Shown: positions 42,439 to 51,590 of the stretch, one piece after another
How the letters are laid out: the number at the start of each line of letters is the position of its first letter
Numbering within the stretch: the first letter of the stretch is position 1
NCBI GenBank assembly: GCA_025457615.1
Contig: JALOTZ010000008.1
Location: 1 to 64,000, forward strand
DNA: 64,000 nt
Source: Verrucomicrobiota bacterium
GTDB lineage: Bacteria; Verrucomicrobiota; Verrucomicrobiia; Limisphaerales; DSYF01
Reading direction: 5' to 3'
Position numbers and translations under genes: made by a program
Notes under the pieces: generated by a model
What the model saw: only the letters and a program-made list of their open reading frames with translations
What the model was told of the DNA's origin: nothing
The model's database searches: none

Positions 42439-44433
42439 ATGCCTGACGAGAACCAACAGCAACCACCACAACCGAACCCCGAGCGCAAGACGCTCGACGA
42501 CCGGGCCAGGATGACCGAGTTGGAGCGCCTCCGGCACTCGTGCGCCCACGTCATGGCCACCGCCATCCTGCGCCTGTGGCCCGACGCGCAATTTGCCTAC
42601 GGGCCGCCCGTCGAGAACGGGTTCTACTACGACCTCGAATGCTCGCACCGCATCTCGCCCGACGATTTCGAGCAGATCGAGGCGGAGATGAAGAGGGAGA
42701 TCAAAGCCAACAACCCCTTTGAGAGAATCGAGGTCAGCCGCGAAGAGGCGCAAAGAGACGCAAAACGCGGGAGGCTTGGCGGGTTGACCGAGAGGCCCAA
42801 CAACCCGAGCAAGTTCAAGCTGGATCTCCTCCAACAAATCCCGGAGGGAGAAAAAATCTCCTACTACAAGAACGGCGACTTCATTGACCTCTGCGCCGGA
42901 CCGCACGTGATGCGCACCGGCAACATCGGCGCGTTCAAGCTCACCACGGTGGCCGCCGCCTACTACAAGGGCGACGAGAAAGGTCCGCAGCTCCAGCGCA
43001 TCTACGGCACCGCCTTCAAGAACAAGACGCAGCTCGACGAGTATTTCAAGATGCTCGAGGAGGCCAAGCGCCGCGACCACCGCAAGATCGGCGCGGAGAT
43101 GGGACTGTTCGCGATTGACCCGGAATACGTCGGGCCCGGCATGCCGCTCTGGCTGCCCAAAGGCACGGCGATCGTCGAGGAGCTGGAAAAGCTCGCCAAG
43201 GAAACCGAGTTCGCCGCCGGTTATGTCCGCGTCCGCACCCCGCACCTGGCCAAGGAAAAGATGTACCTGACCTCCGGCCACCTGCCCTACTATGCCGAAT
43301 CCATGTTCCCGCCCATGACCCTGCTCGAAGGCGAGGACATCGCCCGGCGCCCCGTTCTGCGGGAGAAGTTCCAGGAAGATCTGCACTCCGGAGCGGTCCT
43401 CACGCCTGAGAAAATCGACGCCTTCATCGAGAAGGCGTACCACGTCTTCAAGGCGGAGGGGTTGGAGGGGGATCGTTACTACCTCAAGGCCATGAACTGC
43501 CCGCATCATCACCGCATCTTTGCGGCGGAACCGCGCAGTTACCGCGATCTGCCGTTGCGCATGGCGGAATACGGCTGCTGCTACCGCTACGAGCAGTCGG
43601 GCGAGTTGTTCGGCCTCATGCGCGTGCGTTCGCTCAACATGAACGACGCCCACATCTACTGCACCGAGGACCAGTTCGCGTCCGAGTTCCGGGCAGTCAA
43701 CGACATGTATCTGAAATACTTCAAGATTTTCGGCCTGGAGAAGTACCAGATGCGCTTCAGCACGCACGCGAAGGAGGGCCTGGGCAGGAAATACGTCAAC
43801 GAACCCGAGCTCTGGCTCAAGACCGAGGACATGGTCCGCCGCGTGTTGCAGGAAAGCGGCATCCATTACGTCGAGGTCGCCAACGAGGCGGCGTTCTACG
43901 GGCCGAAGATTGACGTGCAGGTGTGGAGCGCCATCGGACGCGAATTCACCATCGCCACCAACCAGGTGGACTTTGCCGTGCCCGCGCGCTTCGGGCTGCA
44001 GTACAAGGACCGCGACAACACGATGAAGACGCCGCTGTGCATCCATCGCGCGCCCCTCGGCACGCACGAGCGGTTCATCGGCTTCCTCATCGAGCATTAC
44101 GCCGGCAACTTCCCGCTCTGGCTCGCGCCCGAGCAGGTCCGGGTGATGACCATCGGCGAGGACCAGGCGCTGCTGGATTACGCCCAAGGTATCATCAACG
44201 AACTCCGCGCCCACCAGGTGCGTGCGGAGGCCGACTTTAGTCACAACCCCATCAAGGCCAAGGTGGCCGAGGCCGAGAAAGCCCGCGTGCATACCATGCT
44301 CGCCATCGGCCCCCGCGACAGGGAGGGCGGCAACGTCAGCGTCCGGCTCCACAGCCAGGGTCACGTGGGCGCCCGGCCGAAGGACGAGGTGATCCGGGGG
44401 ATCGTCGAGGCCATCCGGGATCGCCGGACGTGA
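42439..44433 (+). CDS. thrS: Threonyl-tRNA synthetase lacking the N-terminal TGS domain
   Basis: The 664-residue protein starts at the ATG at 42439. Within 30 residues it enters the SAD editing domain (LRHSCAHVMATAILRLW, GPPVENGFYYDLE, IDLCAGPHVMRTG). The class II core follows (KAMNCPHHHRIFAAEPRSYRDLPLR, LMRVRSLNMNDAHIYC, GPKIDVQVWSAIGREF, IHRAPLGTHERFIGFLIEH), then the anticodon domain. The usual first 60-residue TGS domain is absent. There is a small insertion near residue 103 (AQRDAKRGRLGG) and a larger one after MFPPMTLLEG. A leader-peptide attenuator and a palindromic repeat precede the gene. Confidence 0.93.
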   Translation: MPDENQQQPPQPNPERKTLDDRARMTELERLRHSCAHVMATAILRLWPDAQFAYGPPVENGFYYDLECSHRISPDDFEQIEAEMKREIKANNPFERIEVSREEAQRDAKRGRLGGLTERPNNPSKFKLDLLQQIPEGEKISYYKNGDFIDLCAGPHVMRTGNIGAFKLTTVAAAYYKGDEKGPQLQRIYGTAFKNKTQLDEYFKMLEEAKRRDHRKIGAEMGLFAIDPEYVGPGMPLWLPKGTAIVEELEKLAKETEFAAGYVRVRTPHLAKEKMYLTSGHLPYYAESMFPPMTLLEGEDIARRPVLREKFQEDLHSGAVLTPEKIDAFIEKAYHVFKAEGLEGDRYYLKAMNCPHHHRIFAAEPRSYRDLPLRMAEYGCCYRYEQSGELFGLMRVRSLNMNDAHIYCTEDQFASEFRAVNDMYLKYFKIFGLEKYQMRFSTHAKEGLGRKYVNEPELWLKTEDMVRRVLQESGIHYVEVANEAAFYGPKIDVQVWSAIGREFTIATNQVDFAVPARFGLQYKDRDNTMKTPLCIHRAPLGTHERFIGFLIEHYAGNFPLWLAPEQVRVMTIGEDQALLDYAQGIINELRAHQVRAEADFSHNPIKAKVAEAEKARVHTMLAIGPRDREGGNVSVRLHSQGHVGARPKDEVIRGIVEAIRDRRT

Positions 44434-44514
44434 TTGGAAGCGGGCGAGGGAGATCGGCGAAAGGAAACTGGAAGCCCCAAGCGCTGGCCGTCACCCTTCC
44501 GGCAAGAGCCCCCT

Positions 44515-44584
44515 GGAGGAGGAACAGGAGGGTCGGGATTCCGGGCTGCCCCTTGGCGGTTTCCATCCTGTTCATCCTGTCTCC
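44515..44584. repeat. ACAGGATG-type short repeat upstream of purE
   Basis: On the minus strand the right part reads GACAGGATG AACAGGATG, a 9-bp unit twice. A looser GGAGGAGGAACAGGAGGG lies at the left in inverted relation. The 265-bp gap between thrS and purE otherwise shows nothing I can support. Confidence 0.45.
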
Positions 44585-44698
44585 AGACCAAGCCCCGCCT
44601 GAAGACTTCACCCACTTTCAATCGCATCCGCCCTGCCCGCTCCTCCATGATTTTCATTTGCCGACGCCCGGCGAGTGGCTATACCGCCGGTGCGCAAC

Positions 44699-45205
44699 AT
44701 GAAGACACCGAAGAAGACAACGCCCCGGGTGGGCATCCTGATGGGCAGTGACTCGGACTGGCCGGTGATGAAAAAGGCGGCCGAGGCTTGCGCCGAGTTT
44801 GGAATCGCCACCGAGGCCCGGGTGATTTCCGCCCACCGCGATCCACACGGACTCGAGGAGTATGCCTCCTCGGCCTACAAACGCGGCTTGCGCGTGATCA
44901 TCGCCGGCGCCGGCGGCGCCGCGCACCTGCCGGGCGTCACCGCCGCGTTCACCACCCTGCCTGTGATCGGCGTTCCCATTGAGAGCAAGTCTCTCAAGGG
45001 CCTGGATTCCCTGCTCTCCATCGTCCAGATGCCCCCCGGCGTGCCCGTGGCCACCGTGTCCATCGACGGCGCCCGCAACGCCGGTCTTCTGGCGATGCAG
45101 ATCCTGGGCATGGACGACGCGGGTCTCCAGAGCAAGCTGATGGCGTTCAAGGAACGGCTGGCCGCCGAATCCCGCGCGAAGAACGAAACGTTGCAGAAAG
45201 GGTGA
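44699..45205 (+). CDS. purE: N5-carboxyaminoimidazole ribonucleotide mutase PurE
   Basis: PurE moves the carboxyl group of N5-CAIR to C4 in purine synthesis. Class I motifs are [17 protein letters not shown] near the start, [16 protein letters not shown] with the catalytic His, and [19 protein letters not shown]. The ATG at 44699 (MKTPKKTT) gives 168 residues, the usual length. The track's eight extra residues lack support. purK is not adjacent. Confidence 0.94.
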   Translation: MKTPKKTTPRVGILMGSDSDWPVMKKAAEACAEFGIATEARVISAHRDPHGLEEYASSAYKRGLRVIIAGAGGAAHLPGVTAAFTTLPVIGVPIESKSLKGLDSLLSIVQMPPGVPVATVSIDGARNAGLLAMQILGMDDAGLQSKLMAFKERLAAESRAKNETLQKG

Positions 45206-45320
45206 AACCCGATCTCGGGTCCCTTTGCGGTCGTGGCCGGCGCTGGTGGGTTTTGGGAACGCCGGCTTGGGCTGGCACAGGGCGTCGTTCGTGGCGGTCG
45301 CGAACTCCCAGTCAAACAGT

Positions 45321-45536
45321 TCAAGCCACGGTCTTTTCACGCCGCTTCTTGAGACTGCGTTTGATCTTCTGGGGCGTGCCGAGGCGAACTTCACGATGAT
45401 TGGGGACGGGAACCGTGGTGCTTCCGGCGGGAGTCTGCCGCTGCATGACGACGTGGCTGCCTCGCTGGCGCACCTGCTGGAATCCTTCCGCCGCCAGGAT
45501 GGTGCGGACGTCGCGTCCACGGCTCGGGGAGGGCGG
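45321..45536 (-). pseudogene. HicA-like toxin remnant without start codon or partner
   Basis: The frame encodes SRGRDVRTILAAEGFQQVRQ followed by RGSHVVMQRQ and TVPVPNHREVRLGT, which is the HicA/YcfA dsRNA-binding fold with its GSH motif. No ATG, GTG or TTG lies at the expected start, and there is no hicB on either side. The C-terminal helix (KIKRSLKKRREKTVA) is basic. It fills much of the 384-bp gap between purE and dusB. An ATT start cannot be excluded, so it may be a weakly expressed orphan. Confidence 0.5.
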
Positions 45537-45589
45537 CCGGCGAATCCATCGTGCACGGACGCGGCTGCGTCGGTATAGTGGCTCCAACG

Positions 45590-46693
45590 ATGCACTTGGG
45601 CCGGCTCGAACTGAGTTCCAACCTGTTTCTCTCGCCCCTGGCGGGTTACACCAACCTGCCATTCCGGCGCGTGGTGCGGGAGCTCGGCGGGGTGGGCCTG
45701 TGCACCACCGACCTCGTCAACGCCCGTTCGCTGATCGAGCGCCGGCCCAAGGCGCTCAAGCTGATCGAGAGCCATCCCGTGGACCGTCCGCTTGCCGGGC
45801 AACTGTTCGGGTCTGTCCCTGAAGAGATGCGGGATGCGACCCAGATGCTTGAGGCCATGGGGGTGGATTCCGTGGACATCAACATGGGATGCCCGGTGAA
45901 GAAGGTCTGCAAGGTGGGCGGCGGCTCGGCCATGATGGCCGATCTCGACAAGACCGCCGCGCTGGTTGCCGGCATGGTCCAGGGCGTAAGGATTCCTGTG
46001 ACCGCCAAGATGCGGCTCGGCTGGGACGACGCGAACATTACCGCGCCGGATCTGGCCCGGGCGCTGGAGGACGTGGGGGTGGCGGCGATTTTTGTGCATG
46101 GCCGGACGCGGGAGCAGGGCTTTTCCGGTCGGGTGAACCTGGCTGGCATCCGCGCGGTGGTGGAGGCGGTGAAACGCATCCCGGTGATTGGCAACGGGGA
46201 TGTCACCTCGCCGGAGGCGGCGCGGGTGATGATCAACGACAGCGGCTGCGCCGGGGTCAGCATCGGACGCGGGGCATTCTACGATCCCTGGATTTTCAAG
46301 CGGACCCGGCACTACCTGGACACGGGTGAGTTGTGGCCCGAGCCGGACTTTGCCGAACGCATCCGCGTGTTGCGCCGGCATTTCGAGTTGATGGTGGAAG
46401 TGTTCGGCGAGGAGCTGGGCTGCCGGATGTTCCGCAAGGTGGCGCCCTGGTATGCCCGGCAGTTCGGTCCCGCCAGCCAGTTCAACAAGCAGGTGGTGCG
46501 CGTCAGCTCGCGTCAGGACTTCGAGGCGGTGCTGGACAACTATCTCCCATGGCGCGCGCAGTTTCTCGAGGGGGACGGCCATCTGAAGCCGCAGTTCCGG
46601 CCAGCGCCGATGATCGCCTCCTTCATGCGCAACGACATTCCGGACGCACCGAGCGCCATCCCGGTCCCCAAGGGGCCGGTGGAAGTCTGGTGA
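45590..46693 (+). CDS. dusB: tRNA-dihydrouridine synthase (Dus family)
   Basis: Dus enzymes reduce uridine to dihydrouridine in tRNA using FMN and NADPH. The ATG at 45590 (MHLGRLELSS) leads into LSPLAGYTNLPFRRVVREL. It is followed by VDINMGCPVKKVCKVGGGSAMM with the catalytic Cys, VTAKMRLGW, FVHGRTREQGFSG, PVIGNGDVTSPEAA and SIGRGAFYDPWIF. This pattern fits the DusB subgroup. At 367 residues it is about 40 longer than E. coli DusB because of the C-terminal end. Subfamily assignment is moderately sure. Confidence 0.9.
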   Translation: MHLGRLELSSNLFLSPLAGYTNLPFRRVVRELGGVGLCTTDLVNARSLIERRPKALKLIESHPVDRPLAGQLFGSVPEEMRDATQMLEAMGVDSVDINMGCPVKKVCKVGGGSAMMADLDKTAALVAGMVQGVRIPVTAKMRLGWDDANITAPDLARALEDVGVAAIFVHGRTREQGFSGRVNLAGIRAVVEAVKRIPVIGNGDVTSPEAARVMINDSGCAGVSIGRGAFYDPWIFKRTRHYLDTGELWPEPDFAERIRVLRRHFELMVEVFGEELGCRMFRKVAPWYARQFGPASQFNKQVVRVSSRQDFEAVLDNYLPWRAQFLEGDGHLKPQFRPAPMIASFMRNDIPDAPSAIPVPKGPVEVW

Positions 46694-46701
46694 GCCAACG
46701 G

Positions 46702-46809
46702 TCAGGCCAGCAGTCGAAAGACGGCCAGCAGAAGCAACCCGACGGCCACCGTGACGGCAGCCGAAACCACCCCCTGCCAGATCGGTTTCAGTGTTCCAAG
46801 TCGTTGCAT
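46702..46809 (-). CDS. Possible 35-residue single-span membrane protein
   Basis: A short frame below the track cutoff starts MQRLGTLKPIWQG and continues as one hydrophobic helix (VVSAAVTVAVGLLLLAVF) ending RLLA. The charge layout (Arg and Lys before the helix) fits insertion. It begins 57 bp after the dinG stop on the same strand and could be its last co-transcribed gene. Small size makes it uncertain. Confidence 0.4.
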   Translation of the reverse strand: MQRLGTLKPIWQGVVSAAVTVAVGLLLLAVFRLLA

Positions 46810-46866
46810 GGCTCGGACCGAGCTCCTGCTCGCTCCATAGGGAGGACGCACGAAGGGGCTCGCCGG

Positions 46867-49011
46867 TTACACCACGTCCATCGGGCACTTGGGCAGGGCC
46901 TCGAGAAAGACCCGGCCGTATTGCTTGGTCAGGATGCGCGGATCCAACACCACCACGATGCCGGTGTCGGTCTTGGTGCGGATCAGGCGCCCCACGCCCT
47001 GGCGGAACTTGAGCACGGCTTCCGGCAGGGAGAATTCCGAGAACGCATTGCCGCCGCGCGCTTCGATCGCCTCCAGCCGCGCCTCGATCAGCGGATGATC
47101 CGGCACGGCAAAGGGCAGGCGCGTGATGATCACATTGCTCAGGGATTCCCCCGGCACGTCCACCCCCTGCCAGAAGCTGTCCGTGCCGAACAGCACGGAG
47201 TCAACGTCGTCCTTGAACTTCTCGAGCATCACGTTGCGGGGCGTGCCGGTGCCCTGGACGTGGCACTCGACGCCCAGCTTGTCGAAGAAGGGCTGCATGC
47301 GTTCGCCCAGTTCGAGCATCAGCTTGTAGCTGGTGAACAGCACGAACGCTTTGCCGTGCGTCAACTTGATGAAATGCTTGATCCGCCGCTCCAACGCCTC
47401 CGCATAGTCCGGCTCGCGCGGGTCCGGCATCTTGCCCGCCACGTACAACTTCATCTGGCGCTCGTAATCGAACGGCGTGCCCACTTGAAGCTGCCGGGCG
47501 CTTTCCGCCCCCACCCGACGGGTGAAATAGTGCAGCGCCGGCGTTCCGCCTGCTTCCGCTCGCGGGGAATCAGTCCGGCCTGCGGTCCGGGGACCGGGCG
47601 GCAGGCGGGACGCCTGCGCTGCGACCGCGTTGGCGGCCTTCACCCCGAGGGTGGCACTGGTCATGATCACGCTGGTGTTGCCACTGAACAGGCGCCGGCG
47701 CAGGAACTCCGCCACATCCACCGGCGCGGCATTCAGCGAGAGGTTGCGCTGCGTCTTGCCGGAGCGTTCCACCCAGTACACATGCTCCTCCGCCCGCTGC
47801 CCCAGAAACTCGACAATCTCGGTCCGCAGGTCGGCCAGGCGCCGGTTGCACTCGACCAGTTCGCCGCCCATCTCGCTGTCCTCGCTCAGCTTGATCAGGT
47901 CGCCCACCGCTTCGCGCAAGCGCTGCAGCGGCAGGGAGACCGTGTCCTCGACCAGTTCCGGACGCCGGATGCGCAGCTCCTTCCATTGCCGCGGTCCAGC
48001 CGGCCCGGCGGCCGGTCGCCGGCCCGCGTTCTGGTTCAACTGATCGCACGCCTCCTCGACCTGGGCGAAGAAGCCGTCCGCCGCCTGCAACAGGTCGGAT
48101 ACGAGTTGGACGGCCGGGCCCTGTCGGAGCGTGGCCAGGATGCCCTTCTCGGTGCGCGGGTTCCACAGGCGGTTGAGGTTGTAGCGCAGTTGTCCGCTGG
48201 AAACGCTCAGGCCGATGTGTTTCGAGGCCACGTTCTCCATCTGGTGCGCCTCGTCGAAGACCACGAAGTCGTTCTTGAACAGCACCCCGCCCTCCGTCTC
48301 CTCCTCGATGGCGCCAAGCAATGTGAAGAAGAGCGTGTGGTTCAGCACCACGACGTCCGAGGACAGGATGCGGTTGCGCGCGCGCTGGAAGAAGCAGACG
48401 CCGTGTTGCTTCCCGAACTCGCTGGGGTAACCGCACTTCTTGGGCGAACAGAGTCCGCGTTCGGAACACACCTGGTCCCAGACCTTGGGATCAGGCTCGA
48501 GATCCAGGTCCGACAGGCTGCCGTCGCGGGTGGTCCTGGACCATTCCCAGAGGCGTTTGAGTTCCTCGGTCTCGGACGAGGTGAAGAGGCTTTGGGCCTG
48601 GTGCATGGCCTTTTCGAGCCGCCGGGTGCAGAGATAATTCTGCCGGCCCTTGAGCATCGTGTAGGTGAATTTCACGGGCAGCACCCGCTCGAGCATCGGC
48701 AGGTCCTTCTCGGTGAGCTGTTCCTGGAGGTTGATGGTGTGGGTGGAGATGACCGCCTTGCGGCGGTGTTGGACGGCAAACAGGATGGCCGGGATCAGGT
48801 AGGCGAGGCTCTTGCCCACACCGGTGCCGGCTTCCACCGCCAGGTTTTCGCCCCGGGCCAGCGCCCGCGCCACCGCCACCGCCATCTCTTGCTGCTGCGG
48901 GCGATACTCGAAGTTGCTCGCCTTGGACAGCCGGCCCGTGGGGGAAAAGAACTGCTCGACCTGTTCCACCAGGTCCGAGCCGGCCGGCTGAATATCCACA
49001 GGCCCAATCAC
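46867..49011 (-). CDS. dinG: DinG-family ATP-dependent DNA helicase with an inserted repeat
   Basis: A superfamily 2 helicase of the XPD/DinG group: Walker A in AVEAGTGVGKSLAYLIP, the Fe-S type cysteines near CSERGLCSPKKCGYPSEFG and CFFQRARN, the DEAH box in VVFDEAHQMENV, VIMTSATLG, FVLFTSYKLM and RQGVGRLIRTKTDTG. Four Cys in this region suggest a 4Fe-4S cluster. The start at 49011 is a GTG. A palindromic repeat is inserted in frame just after the SATLG motif, giving a Pro/Arg/Gly-rich segment of about 30 residues. DinG unwinds DNA-RNA hybrids and forked DNA. Confidence 0.9.
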   Translation of the reverse strand: MIGPVDIQPAGSDLVEQVEQFFSPTGRLSKASNFEYRPQQQEMAVAVARALARGENLAVEAGTGVGKSLAYLIPAILFAVQHRRKAVISTHTINLQEQLTEKDLPMLERVLPVKFTYTMLKGRQNYLCTRRLEKAMHQAQSLFTSSETEELKRLWEWSRTTRDGSLSDLDLEPDPKVWDQVCSERGLCSPKKCGYPSEFGKQHGVCFFQRARNRILSSDVVVLNHTLFFTLLGAIEEETEGGVLFKNDFVVFDEAHQMENVASKHIGLSVSSGQLRYNLNRLWNPRTEKGILATLRQGPAVQLVSDLLQAADGFFAQVEEACDQLNQNAGRRPAAGPAGPRQWKELRIRRPELVEDTVSLPLQRLREAVGDLIKLSEDSEMGGELVECNRRLADLRTEIVEFLGQRAEEHVYWVERSGKTQRNLSLNAAPVDVAEFLRRRLFSGNTSVIMTSATLGVKAANAVAAQASRLPPGPRTAGRTDSPRAEAGGTPALHYFTRRVGAESARQLQVGTPFDYERQMKLYVAGKMPDPREPDYAEALERRIKHFIKLTHGKAFVLFTSYKLMLELGERMQPFFDKLGVECHVQGTGTPRNVMLEKFKDDVDSVLFGTDSFWQGVDVPGESLSNVIITRLPFAVPDHPLIEARLEAIEARGGNAFSEFSLPEAVLKFRQGVGRLIRTKTDTGIVVVLDPRILTKQYGRVFLEALPKCPMDVV
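47532..47622. repeat. Palindromic element inserted in frame in dinG
   Basis: Left arm GCAGCGCCGGCGTTCCGCCT and right arm GCAGGCGGGACGCCTGCGCT are 22-bp inverted repeats with two mismatches, separated by 47 bp. Read on the minus strand the 91-bp element encodes AAQASRLPPG...EAGGTPALH in the dinG frame. A half-element (GCGCCGGCGTCCCACCGGC) occurs after rluA near 38256. Confidence 0.75.
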
Positions 49012-49110
49012 GGGACGAGCAGTATGCGCCGCGGTCCATGGCGTGGCGATGCAAAAGCGGGTTGTTCCGCGCGCGCCAATCCGTCACCCTCGCCTGCAAC
49101 CGACCGTAGC

Positions 49111-50646
49111 GTGACCAACAGGCCTGACACCTCCACCGCGCATCCGCCCCGCCCCGCCGGCGGATGGGTCCTGTTAGGCTTGGCGACGCTGGCCCTTTTC
49201 ATCGTCCGGGTCACCGGCCCCTCCAACCTGCTGGACAACGATCAGGAACGGCCGGCGGCCTATGTGATGGATGCCGTCCTGCACGGACGTTGGTGGTGCC
49301 AGACCGATTGGACCGGGGCCATCATGTCCAAACCCCCTTTGTTCACCTGGCTCGCGGCACTGGCGACGATCCCCGTGGGTCACGCGAACCTCGCCTCGCT
49401 CTACTTCCCCTGCCTGGTCGCGGTCGGATTGACGGTGGGGTTGATCTTCGGGTTCGGACGCGGCCGCTTCGGCTGGGCGGCGGGTTTTCTGGCTGCGCTC
49501 CTTTATCTGGCGTCGCCCTCCGGCGTGAAACACATTGCGCTGGCGCGAACGGACGCGCTCTTTGCGGCGACCATCGCGCTGACCGCGCTGTTGGGATACC
49601 GTGCGTGGACGCGGGGCCGGGGTTGGTTCTGGTTCTGGCTGGCGGCCGCTCTGGCGACACTCACCAAGGGGCCGCTGGGGGTTGTGCTGGGGGCGACGGG
49701 CTTGCTGGCGATCCTCTGGGAGCACTGGAGTGCGGGCCAGGCGGCGCGCGCCGGAGCGGCATCTGTGCCTTCTCCAAGGGCTTCGGGCAGGTGTGGGAGA
49801 TCGTCAGTGGCAGACCACCTCGGTGGGCTGGTCCTGTTCTTCGGGATCACGGCGGGCTGGTTCTGGCTGGCGTACCGGCAGGGCGGACAGCCGTTCATCG
49901 ACAAGGTCATCGGACGCGAGCTTGTCGGACACGTGGTGAGCAACGAGCATGGGGTTTTCGGTGCGGGCCTGGTGAAAGCCCCGCTCTACTGGCTGTCGCG
50001 CTTCCTGCCGTGGAGCCTGCTGGCGATGATGGGTTTGTGGCGGGTGGTGAAGCGCCCGGCGACGGTTCCTGAGGAACGACGCTTCGAACGCTTTCTGTTC
50101 TGCTGGATCGTGGGCGGACTCGGCGTGTTCGCACTGGCGACCCATCAACGCGGAGACCTGCCGCTGCCGCTCAACGCCCCGGCGGCGCTGCTGGCCGGAC
50201 GCGAACTGGTGCGGTGGCTCAACCGTTGGGAGCCTGCCCGACTGGTCCGGCGCAGCCTCGGCGCAGTCACCGCGGCGCTCGCGCTCTACGCCCTTTACCT
50301 GCACACCGGCTTCGCCAACACCTGGGAGGTCCGGCAATCGGAAGCGGTGGAAGCGTTCGCCCAACAACTGTCCCGTCAGCCCTCGCTTCCCCGGTTGCTC
50401 CACGTGGATAGTCCTTACGCCCTGCAGTTTCACCTCAACGCGATGGATCGCCTGGTTTCCCTCGACACTGCGGCTGCGGAACTCAAGTCGGGCTCGCCCT
50501 GCGCCGTGGCGGTGCAAGACGCGGCCCGACTGCAAGACGCCCTGGGTGATGCGGTCACGCTTTACGAGTGGGGCAACTGTCCTGGCAGCAAAGAGGGCTC
50601 CAGCGTCACCGTGCTCTCGAACCGGCCCCGCTCGCCCGGCTGGTGA
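49111..50646 (+). CDS. GT39/ArnT-like membrane glycosyltransferase
   Basis: A polytopic protein of about 511 residues. Family motifs are DNDQERPAAYVMD with the acidic residues after helix 1, IMSKPPLFTWLAAL, ALARTDALFAATIALTALLG and TLTKGPLGVVLGATGLLAI. These define the PMT/ArnT group, which moves sugars from polyprenyl phosphate to lipid A or proteins outside the membrane. I choose the GTG at 49111; an ATG at 49024 would add a Ser/Pro-rich tail. The first 900 codons of the track ORF from 46333 are shadow. It is divergent from dinG. Confidence 0.78.
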   Translation: MTNRPDTSTAHPPRPAGGWVLLGLATLALFIVRVTGPSNLLDNDQERPAAYVMDAVLHGRWWCQTDWTGAIMSKPPLFTWLAALATIPVGHANLASLYFPCLVAVGLTVGLIFGFGRGRFGWAAGFLAALLYLASPSGVKHIALARTDALFAATIALTALLGYRAWTRGRGWFWFWLAAALATLTKGPLGVVLGATGLLAILWEHWSAGQAARAGAASVPSPRASGRCGRSSVADHLGGLVLFFGITAGWFWLAYRQGGQPFIDKVIGRELVGHVVSNEHGVFGAGLVKAPLYWLSRFLPWSLLAMMGLWRVVKRPATVPEERRFERFLFCWIVGGLGVFALATHQRGDLPLPLNAPAALLAGRELVRWLNRWEPARLVRRSLGAVTAALALYALYLHTGFANTWEVRQSEAVEAFAQQLSRQPSLPRLLHVDSPYALQFHLNAMDRLVSLDTAAAELKSGSPCAVAVQDAARLQDALGDAVTLYEWGNCPGSKEGSSVTVLSNRPRSPGW

Positions 50647-50745
50647 GACCGATTCTCGAGAGGAATCCCCGGATCGGTGGGCTGTACTGGGCGCAGCCCG
50701 GGCATCCCGGCGCCCGGACGTTAAATGCCGGCCTCAGGCTCCCAC

Positions 50746-51543
50746 TCAGGCCCCGCTGGCCGGCTCGGACGCTTGCATCCCCATGATCTGGTAACCGCCG
50801 TCCACGTAAAGCACCTGGCCGGTGATGGCAGCGCTGCCGTCGCTGGCGAGGAAAACGCCGGTGGCGCCCAGTTCCTCGGGGGTCACGTTGCGTTTGAGCG
50901 GGGCGTGCTCCTCGTAATACTTGAGCATGGCGCTGAAGCCGGAGATGCCCCGCGCGGCCAGGGTGTTCACGGGGCCGGCGCTGATGCAGTTGACGCGGAT
51001 CTTGCGGGGACCGAGGTCGTAGGCGAGGTAGCGCGTGCTGGCTTCGAGCGACGCTTTGGCCACCCCCATCACGTTGTAGTGCGGCACCACCTTCTCGGCG
51101 CCGTAGTAACTCATGCCCAGGATGCTGCCGCCGTCGGTCATCAACGGCGCGCCCGCCCGGGCCAGGGCCACCAGCGAATAGGCGCTGACATCGTGGGCGA
51201 TCCGGAAAGCCTCGCGGCTGGTGTTGACAAACCGGCCCTCGAGCGCGTCCTTGGGCGCGAACGCCACCGAGTGCAGCAGGAGATTCAACCGGCCGAACTT
51301 CCGGCCCACCTCGTCAAAAACGCGGGCAATGTCCTCGTCCTTGGTGACATCGCAGGGGGTGATCAGGGTGTCGGCACCGAAAGCTCCGGCCAGTTCCTCG
51401 ACGTTCTTTTGCAGGCGTTCGCCTTGATAGGTGAACGCCAGGGACGCACCTTCCGCCGCCCAGGCCTGGGCGATGGCCCAGGCAATCGAGCGCTTGTTGG
51501 CGACCCCGAACACGATGCCCGTCTTGCCGTCGAGTAATCCCAT
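50746..51543 (-). CDS. fabI: Enoyl-ACP reductase FabI
   Basis: FabI reduces enoyl-ACP in fatty acid elongation using NAD(P)H. The ATG at 51543 ([20 protein letters not shown]) shows the non-classical nucleotide loop. [13 protein letters not shown] and the catalytic [18 protein letters not shown] (Tyr-x6-Lys) follow, with [15 protein letters not shown] near the substrate loop. The 265-residue length is normal. Upstream is a short heptamer repeat and then proB on the other strand. Confidence 0.94.
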   Translation of the reverse strand: MGLLDGKTGIVFGVANKRSIAWAIAQAWAAEGASLAFTYQGERLQKNVEELAGAFGADTLITPCDVTKDEDIARVFDEVGRKFGRLNLLLHSVAFAPKDALEGRFVNTSREAFRIAHDVSAYSLVALARAGAPLMTDGGSILGMSYYGAEKVVPHYNVMGVAKASLEASTRYLAYDLGPRKIRVNCISAGPVNTLAARGISGFSAMLKYYEEHAPLKRNVTPEELGATGVFLASDGSAAITGQVLYVDGGYQIMGMQASEPASGA

Positions 51544-51590
51544 AGCGGCGCGAGGGTAGGGCAAGGACCGGGTGAAGCCAACCCTGGAGT

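Noticed and set aside
46333-49110. Long 5' part of the 1,437-codon ORF
   Set aside because: Only the part after about 49111 has protein character (GT39). The rest is a shadow of dusB and dinG.
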